NCBI RefSeq assembly: GCF_000003815.2
Contig: NC_049981.1
Span: forward strand, 1,947,973-2,011,972
DNA: 64,000 nt
Direction of reading: 5' to 3'
Source: Branchiostoma floridae
Lineage: Eukaryota > Chordata > Leptocardii > Amphioxiformes > Branchiostomatidae
Every line of letters begins with the position of its first letter. Within the stretch, counting starts at the first letter, position 1. Below the pieces are notes generated by a model. That model did not search any database. It was not told the DNA's origin and saw only the letters and a list, made by a program, of their open reading frames with translations. Of the stretch, positions 26,301 to 35,300 are shown piece by piece. The position numbers were made by a program, and so were the translations under genes.

Positions 26301-29300
26301 GGGCCCCGGATTCATTTTAAGTCGGGATCAAAATTGGCCCGGTAACCGTGACCTGCACCCAGGTACACCGAGGGGTGTCCCATGGTATCCGGCAGTCCAA
26401 TCCGGAAAATTTCTGGCTTCGAAGCCCCGGCCGGGACTACGTATACATCCCCAGTGGGATCCGTGCAATTGGAACCAAAGCCTAAATTGTCAAGCAAAAG
26501 ATGCTACAGCATTTGCACAGTACATATATATGGTATTCCTTCTGACCTTGTGAAATTTGATCAGCCTGTTCAGTTTGAGACAGGCGACAAGTCCGAGGCG
26601 GACGGTGCCAAGATGTGGCGATGCCAGGGCGAAGAGCTCGATCGGCAGGATGCTGCACAAGTCCAGTACAAAACTCCAGCTCCGGACGTAGTGCGTCCTG
26701 ATGGAGTCCCAGTCTGTCAGGATTCCTGTGGTCCAAGATATCAGATACATGATCACTGCACCCAAATATCCGGGAATGTTTGGACCCTGGAACTGCATTC
26801 AAATTTTCGGGAATTTCAGGACCCTGGAACACCCGTGAAACTAGACATGTACGGGTCTTGTCCAGGTACATACGGAAATTTCAATGATCGGACACACAGG
26901 CCGGGGAACTTTCTATACACAGCCCGGAAATGTCAAGTATCACGGGGTCGTCAGGGTTCCCCAGACATTCCCGGAAACTTGCGTTTTCGTGCAGTGGATG
27001 GTATGTAAACTTCGCACTCTATTATAATTACAGTGCCCACTGATGATATTGTTTGATAACGAATGAAGAATTAAACATAGTACATAGTATTCCGTATTTC
27101 CGGAGAGGTACCAGCCCGGACGCGGGTCGGATCGCCCGACAGCCGAAGGTCGGGACGTGATCCGGCCAGCCTAAGGGCTGAGACCGAGAATGTCGAAAAT
27201 AAAAAAAAAATGATGAGCTTCCATTATATAGTAATGTTTAGTGATCTCACCATTCGGTGTGAAGATCCCAGTCCTGAGCCTGATGACCACATCCAGCAGC
27301 AAAGGGACGTCCAGCAAGTACGAGACGATGAACCCCGAACTGCCTAAGGCCCAGACGGGATTGGCGCCCGCCCTGCGAACAATTTACAGAAACACATACA
27401 AAGCTAGTTCAGCGGGAACGTCAGTGCAATGATTCAGATATCTGACAAAGGTCGGCGAGATAAACTGAAAATTCATGATGTGTGTTTTCTTTGTGTTGGG
27501 ACAAAGTGTTTGTGTTGATCCCATGCGGCTCCCGGGATATATTTACGGCCGGGACCCGGGTTCATTTTAAGTCGGAATCCGGGACGCGGTAATAAATAGC
27601 CACCGTGACCTACCCGTGTGGAACACCGAGGGGTACCTCCCGGTATCCTTCAGTCCACCGGGACGAACTTGTGGCTTCGGAGCTCGGTCGGGATACATCC
27701 CTGACGGGCACCGGTACAATTGTGACCTAAGCCTTACCTAGTGACATAGAAGGCGGCGAGGTAGCTGTGGCTCATGCAGACGGCAAAGGTCGTGATGATG
27801 ATGAAGATTTCCCAGCCGCGACAGAAGATGGAGGTTGGGTCCAGCACGTGGGATGCTAACCACTCAACCACGACAAGGCACTTCAGTCTGAACCACTGTG
27901 GCGACAGAAAAAGGACACATCAAACTTTCCTAATATCTTGATAGTCAACAGATATTTACTCCCGGAAAAAAAACTAACGTCTCTAAGTCTCTACCAGGCT
28001 CCCACCTGGCTGAATAGTAATAGGGGACTTTGGTCAAGTTTGGAATTAAAAGCTAAAAGTAGGAGTTAATCGGCCAAGGAGTGAACTGACTGGCCGGCGG
28101 ATAGCTGGATAGACTGCAAAAGACTGGCAACTTATTCTTCGTCTTTTTTTAAAATCCAACTGACACGTCTGCTTGGAGAGTAGCGCGGGCTGGCGTATTC
28201 ATCTATTTGTTGAATAATAGGTGGCAATTCGAATTCGTTTCAACAAGTTTACTTTCTGCATTTACAGAAGCAAAGTGAGAACAGATTTCAATAGCATCCA
28301 TAAATCCCAAACCTCAGCGTCATGCCTAGTGTTGAGTTAAAATACGTCGACGTCACATTTCCAAACCGGGGCCCGGCCGGGCAGCGTTCGGGCACGAAAA
28401 GTATAATATAAAAGACACCAGGATACCCAAGGCGTAAAGAAGAAAGTCGTGGCATTATTTGTGTATATCTTTACGCCTTCATGTCTATTTTTCGTTTCGA
28501 CAAGCAGCCCGGCCGGGCCACAGTTTGGAAATGTGACGTTAGCCATGTTATGGGTGGCCATTCAATTCAACAATTTTACTTCCTGCAATTGCAGTACAAA
28601 AACAAAGTGATTAGGACATATTTCAGTGGCATCTAAAAATCCCAAACCTCAATGCTAAGTTAAATTGTGTTACATTTAACTTACGGCGCAAATGGCTCCC
28701 TCCTCTACGGACGGCGCGAGCTGTGCGTTGAGAATCTCCACTGATTCACTGAGCTTGATGGACTTCCTGGACGCACCACGAGAGGCGCGGCGCGCTTCCG
28801 CGAGAGGACGGCTCCCGGCGCGCGCACCTTCCCCTGTGCTGTCCTCCTTTTCCTTCACAGCAGCGAAAAAGGAGCCTCTTGTTGCCGGGTCCTCGTCGAT
28901 AGAGTCTCTGTGACCGGTCATTGGGTCCGTGGATGGCTTCCGGAGGGACAACCGTCTGAGGGCAGAGGCGCGGCGAGTTGACACTGCAGAACTCACAGCT
29001 TCCGCTAGAAGAAGAATGAATGAACTTTATTCTAAGACAATTGTACACTGTAGGACGACAACTTTTACAGCAACTTCCCGCAGCGATGGACGACAAAGAG
29101 GGGTGGAGGATACTAGTTATGCGGAGATTCCGAGCTCGCTCGCCGGGTGCGCAAAGTGCAATATGAAGGTAAAACTTAACACCCTAATTACTATAGCAAT
29201 AAGGGGTAGTTTTGAAATTATGTTTCAATCGAGTGGGGCTAATCATGAGTGTCGGATTTTTTCTTATAAAAAATTGAAAACTGCCTGTATAATTTTGCCT

Positions 29301-32300
29301 ATGTCTGCGTTGAATAAGTTGTTGCAATGGGAGATATATTCAAATCTGTCTGTAGCATTTAGTCTCTTGAAATTTGTTGCACTTTATTCGAGAAATGTGA
29401 ATAACCTATGACGTAAAACATTATATCTGGAACATCCCGCGACAAAGAAGAATTTAGGTCACAGCTAGTAAATTCTATGGATGACACGACGCCAAGATGA
29501 ACGAGAGAGGGCGAAATATAACAAGATAGGTAAGAAAAAACAATCTAGATTTTCAAAATAGACACCTTAAAATTTGTAACAAGAATCGAAGCGACAAAAC
29601 ATGTATCACAGTTAACAAGTCTTTTATTTCTGCATTCAAGAGGCTCACAAATACAACTCCGCCCGGCAACAAACTTGGACCCGGGCCAGTAGAACAAGCT
29701 TGAAGACATACCAAGGCAAACAAACAAATAAACAAACAAAGGAACAAACAAACTGAAAACAAATAAATACTCCTGATGAGATACAATGGATTTTTTGCTT
29801 TCTTTTGGTCAAGTTGATTTGGGTTCCCTTTGTTGTGCTTCTCTCGTTATAAATAGCTTCGAATTCTATCTGACATTGAGGGTACTGCATAGAAAACCTA
29901 ACAAAGCCCATGGGCACGTATACTAAGAGTTCGCGGTAACTTACGGACAACATAGTACGGATTTTGCCCCGACATCGCTATCACGGCAAATTCCATTTCA
30001 CAGCATACTCCCTTCTTTGGCAAACTCCCTTTCCCGGCACAAGTGAACCCAGCCAACGTTGAAAATCGCGGACCCCCCCCCCCCATAAAACCAGCCCCGT
30101 TCAAAGACTGCAACGGAGTCTACGGAATGTATCAATCCATACCTCCCTGTGCGTCCTCGCTAGTTCCTGAGGCCAGATGTCCAAACATACCCTCTGTGCC
30201 CACATCAGTGAGCCCATACAGCGGCGAGTCGGGAGAGCCGAAGCGCTGGACAGCCATCTCGTGTAGTCGCTTCATGACTGAAACATGTGCACAGAAAACC
30301 GTGACGTAATCAACCTGTGTACCATCTTGGGTGAGAATTTCGCGCCCTTTCCTAGAGACATTTTTCATATCAACATAATATACAAAATTGTTATTACAAA
30401 GAACTTTATTTTCTGGAGTGACCTTTTATTTTGAGAAGGCTCAAAATATCAACAAATGAAAAATTTATATTGCACGAAAAATCAGATTTCCAGGAATTTC
30501 TGGGCCCCCAACACACCCGTGATATTGACATGTCCGAGATGTATGCATGCATTTACTCTTTCTTGATATTTCTGTATATTCCAGGAAATTTGAGTTTTCC
30601 TACAAAGTTATGCTTTAGACTGCCAGATTCCGGCGTCTTTGCCTGACATACGATGAATTAAGATACGATTGTATGATTGATTTCTTTCCTAAAACAGGGC
30701 GATGTGAAACAAATTTTACACATCTAACGCGGAAAGTAGAAAACGTTGTTCGTACCGTCAGGATAGTGGTTGAGAATGATGTGCAGGTCTTTTTTCTCCA
30801 GGACGATCAGGTCACAGTTCGTGGCGGCGCGAATGGAGGCCGTACGCGGGACGTTGAATATCAAACTAAGCTGTGGAAGAGGGGATGGCACACGATCAAA
30901 TGTTACCCCGATAAAACGCCATTTCTATCGTATCCGGAAATTTCCGCTGTAGCCGTTAGAATATCTTGCCGTACCCGATAATTTCCGCTGTGCCCGTCAA
31001 AAAAATAAAAAATAAAAAACTCGCAGTACCTGGTGCACTTCTGCAAACAGTGGCGAGCTCTGCGCAGACTGCTTGTTACCAAACTTTGCGGAGGTTTTCT
31101 CAACATTGGGCGTGACTTGTATAACGCAACTCAGTAGAGAGTTGGTCAGAGGTGCATGTATATAGGCTGTATGAGACTGTGTATCATTGCCTTACATGGT
31201 ATTTATATAAGACATTCGTGTGAGTACGCCCTGTGGCCGAGCGATGACGGCAGAGAAGGACAGGGTACGGCGAAAATTACCGGGCACGAGGAGATTTTAA
31301 AACGGGTACGACGAGATTTTTAGGGGTACGGCGGAAATTACACAGAACGTTACGGTAGAAAAGTAGTTTAATGTGGCTTTCCGGTTCTTCGCTCTCTGAA
31401 AACAAACAAATGAATCTACAGCACATGAGTCGCGTGGTTTGCTTGCATCAGCTCAACGCAGCTCATCCAAACTTAGCGTTTCATACCAACGTGCATACTG
31501 AACATGTACGTGCATACATTCCAACAGAATGGCTAGATGTCCATATACGTACCTCTCCGAAAACCTTTCCATGTTTAAAGGTAGCCAAGGGCGTACCGTC
31601 CTTAGAAACCACCTGGAACAAAGACAAGCACGAGAGATACAGTTAATTTAACGGTGGTGCACTTTCAACAAACGTGTAGCAATCTTACATTAAACAATGT
31701 TGTGGTACAAGCGGTAAGGTGTTTGGCCCAACCCCAGTGGTCCCGGGTTCAAAACACTGATGTGCCCCGATGTCGTGCCCTTAGGACTCACACCAAGAGT
31801 GGAGTAAAGAAAAAAAAATGAATGAATGAATGAAGACCTTTATTGCACGTTTTGCCCTTCTGGGCTAAGTACAGGTCACATGGAAACAATCATAAACATG
31901 TAAACAATGGGGAATAACCATACACATCTGTATATGCATATATACGTCTAATCTTTTCTAGGACATTCGACTTCCTCTCGCTTCTTGGTTATAAAAGTAA
32001 AGAAAAAATAAAGTCGTGAGTCGTGTAAAGTACATTTCTAGAGCTCGACATCGTTGCATGTCAGTGATTTAGAACCCTGGATCTATGGGTTCTGAATCAA
32101 ATTATCACGCCATCCGGAGCCAAACGCAAATCAATTGTATTGATTTCAGCTGTATGATAAGGCCACGGGAACTAAATTTCACGGATAAGACATCGCTCGC
32201 TCGAATTTTCGCCTGATTTGAAAATAGTAAATAAAAGGGAAAATATATCATGTAGTTGCATTGATTGTGCTGTACAANNNNNNNNNNNNNNNNNNNNNNN

Positions 32301-35300
32301 NNNNNNNNNNNNNNNNNNNNNNNNNNNNNNNNNNNNNNNNNNNNNNNNNNNNNNNNNNNNNNNNNNNNNNNNNNNNNNNNNNNNNNNNNNNNNNNNNNNN
32401 NNNNNNNNNNNNNNNNNNNNNNNNNNNNNNNNNNNNNNNNNNNNNNNNNNNNNNNNNNNNNNNNNNNNNNNNNNNNNNNNNNNNNNNNNNNNNNNNNNNN
32501 NNNNNNNNNNNNNNNNNNNNNNNNNNNNNNNNNNNNNNNNNNNNNNNNNNNNNNNNNNNNNNNNNNNNNNNNNNNNNNNNNNNNNNNNNNNNNNNNNNNN
32601 NNNNNNNNNNNNNNNNNNNNNNNNNNNNNNNNNNNNNNNNNNNNNNNNNNNNNNNNNNNNNNNNNNNNNNNNNNNNNNNNNNNNNNNNNNNNNNNNNNNN
32701 NNNNNNNNNNNNNNNNNNNNNNNNNNNNNNNNNNNNNNNNNNNNNNNNNNNNNNNNNNNNNNNNNNNNNNNNNNNNNNNNNNNNNNNNNNNNNNNNNNNN
32801 NNNNNNNNNNNNNNNNNNNNNNNNNNNNNNNNNNNNNNNNNNNNNNNNNNNNNNNNNNNNNNNNNNNNNNNNNNNNNNNNNNNNNNNNNNNNNNNNNNNN
32901 NNNNNNNNNNNNNNNNNNNNNNNNNNNNNNNNNNNNNNNNNNNNNNNNNNNNNNNNNNNNNNNNNNNNNNNNNNNNNNNNNNNNNNNNNNNGGGTCCAGA
33001 AATACTTGTAGTACTTTATGATCTGTCGCTGCTGCGTCTCGGGGATGTCCTCCTCAATCTTCAAGATGACAAAACGAAACAAAACAAAACAAAGCAAAAC
33101 ATCAATCAAATCAATAGAGATATGGACAGGGCAACAACTGTGGTACGGAACTGTGGTACGTAAATATTGCAATTTGTACTTATGTGTGTACCCAGGTTCC
33201 CTGAAAAGCAGTGCCCGATGAAATGTGTGCCAGCCTTTCAACGGAGCTGGAGTCTACGACAGGAAGAGAAGTGTCAAGCTTCGTTTGTACGCGTTACTCA
33301 ATATCTGATTGGTTGAACGCCCGTGCAAACCACGTCTGGAATACCGTCCAAATTCCAACTTGGCGTAGTTTCTACGTATCTCAACATAGTTAGAACAAGG
33401 ATTTTTTGTATACTCGAACTGATTGATTGATTTTATTCTGCACTTTCAAAAATGATAACATACAGAAAATTATAGAAAACAACAGAACGTGCAGGGGGGG
33501 GGGGAGCCATGTGGCTTATACAAACTCTTCCCCCGTCGAAATTTACAAATCATGATACAATTAAATGGATATGAAGATTGAACTGTACAGCAATATGTGA
33601 AAATGTCAGCTTAGCACATACCAAATATTGTTTGATGGTATCGAGGCGATGTGTGAACTGGGCGCGTTGGGAGTCCATATTGGTCAGCATTGAAGTCATG
33701 CCGCCGAGAATCATCCCGAAAAACACCGCTACACCCGCCAACATGGCTGCGATAGAGTACGCCTTTTCACTCAACGACTTGGCGTGGATGTCACCGTATC
33801 TGCAAGAAAGAAAAGAAAAGACAATGACATGTAAATCGTATCCGCATGTGAAGGCTAAACTTTAATGTTCACTGAATGATATCATTCTTGTCACAGATAA
33901 TAAGAAAATGTTGTACTCTGGTGTCATAAACACTTTAAACGAAACAAAAGTTCAAACACAGCTGTCTAGTTCCTACCCTGTAGAGGTGGACGTTGCTGTG
34001 GCCCAGTACATGGAAATTACATATTCGTAGCCGGTGTCGTTGTTCGGAAACAGAATGTCTGCACCTGTACAAAAACAAACAATATACTGTACTTGTAAAA
34101 ACGGCCTTAGCAACGATATTGCAAATTAATGATGGTAGATGTATCATCCTTCACACGTTTGTATTTCCAAAGTTTGATATGCAGGGTATATGATACGGAG
34201 GGTAAGTCTAACTCGTCAGGCAAGGACCCATAGGTAATGTGAAGAAATGCATGATGTTGGAAAATAAAGTATATATTTTGGAGATTTTAGATTGTCGTCA
34301 TGGATGTCATATCCAAATAATCAAATCAACATCTTATGATTTTGTTTGTTTGTTTGTTTATAATGATTATGGTACGTACGTTCATTCGGCTCAGTCCATG
34401 TTTCGTGTTCACACTCTTCCTGCATGCCCCAGTGCTTGCCCGTACATCCCAGCGCGAACCATCCGCAGGCCATGAGGTGTAGACACAGCCAGGACACCGC
34501 CGTGTACTTCATAGTGCGGATATACTCCGTCTTCAAGCCGAGCTCCATCTCCAATATGTCTGATACAGAACAGAGACATATACTGTAGTGAAGGGCGTGT
34601 TGAAAGTGTGTTGAATACAAGTACATAGAACTAGAAAGTAATTCTCCGTTTTTGTAGAGATTAAATTGTATTGGAATACAGTATTGTTCACCTGAATGTT
34701 TAACATTCACAAACGTACGTACACATAATGCTGATTTTTTTTTTTCTGCACAACACACGCTGTTCTATTTCATTCTAGTAGATGAGGCACTATTGTGATA
34801 TGAAACGCACTTACCGAAGAAAGTCTGAACTCTATACATCCTCAGAAGACGATTCAGTTGAAACAATGCCATCATTTTCCAAAACGACTCCCCTGGAACT
34901 CCAAAGGCAATCAGTTCTATCGGCAAGAGGGAAAGAAGGTCGACGGCAAACGTTCGTCTCATGTACCGCCGTCTGATGAGCTTGAGGTCGGTCACCGGAA
35001 CCCCGTAGTCAAAGTACACGTAGAAGAATTGTAGTACGATGTCCGAGAGGTACAATGCGTCGAAGATGTACGTGAGGACCCATAGCTCTGTGTGTCTGGA
35101 CTCAAACGATACCTTGAAAGTGCCGATGCAAGCCGTCGCCACACATGTTATCGCAATGATCGCCTCCCATACTCGGGACGCATTGGTCATAGGGTAAATG
35201 TAAGTCCGAAGTAGCTTCCTCTTTTCCTCCGGGCGGTCGGTTGGGTGGACCGGAGCGGCTCCATCGGATGGGGTCGGTAGTTGTCCCCCATCCCGGTCGG

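Noticed and set aside
26382..27008. 208-residue plus-strand open frame
   Set aside because: It is the antisense of channel exon 12 plus flanking intron; no family match.
28692..28913. 73-residue plus-strand frame
   Set aside because: Antisense of channel exon 9, whose phase fits on both sides.
32105..33241. Long open frames across the gap
   Set aside because: They consist mostly of unknown bases. Only 32992-33058 is real coding sequence.
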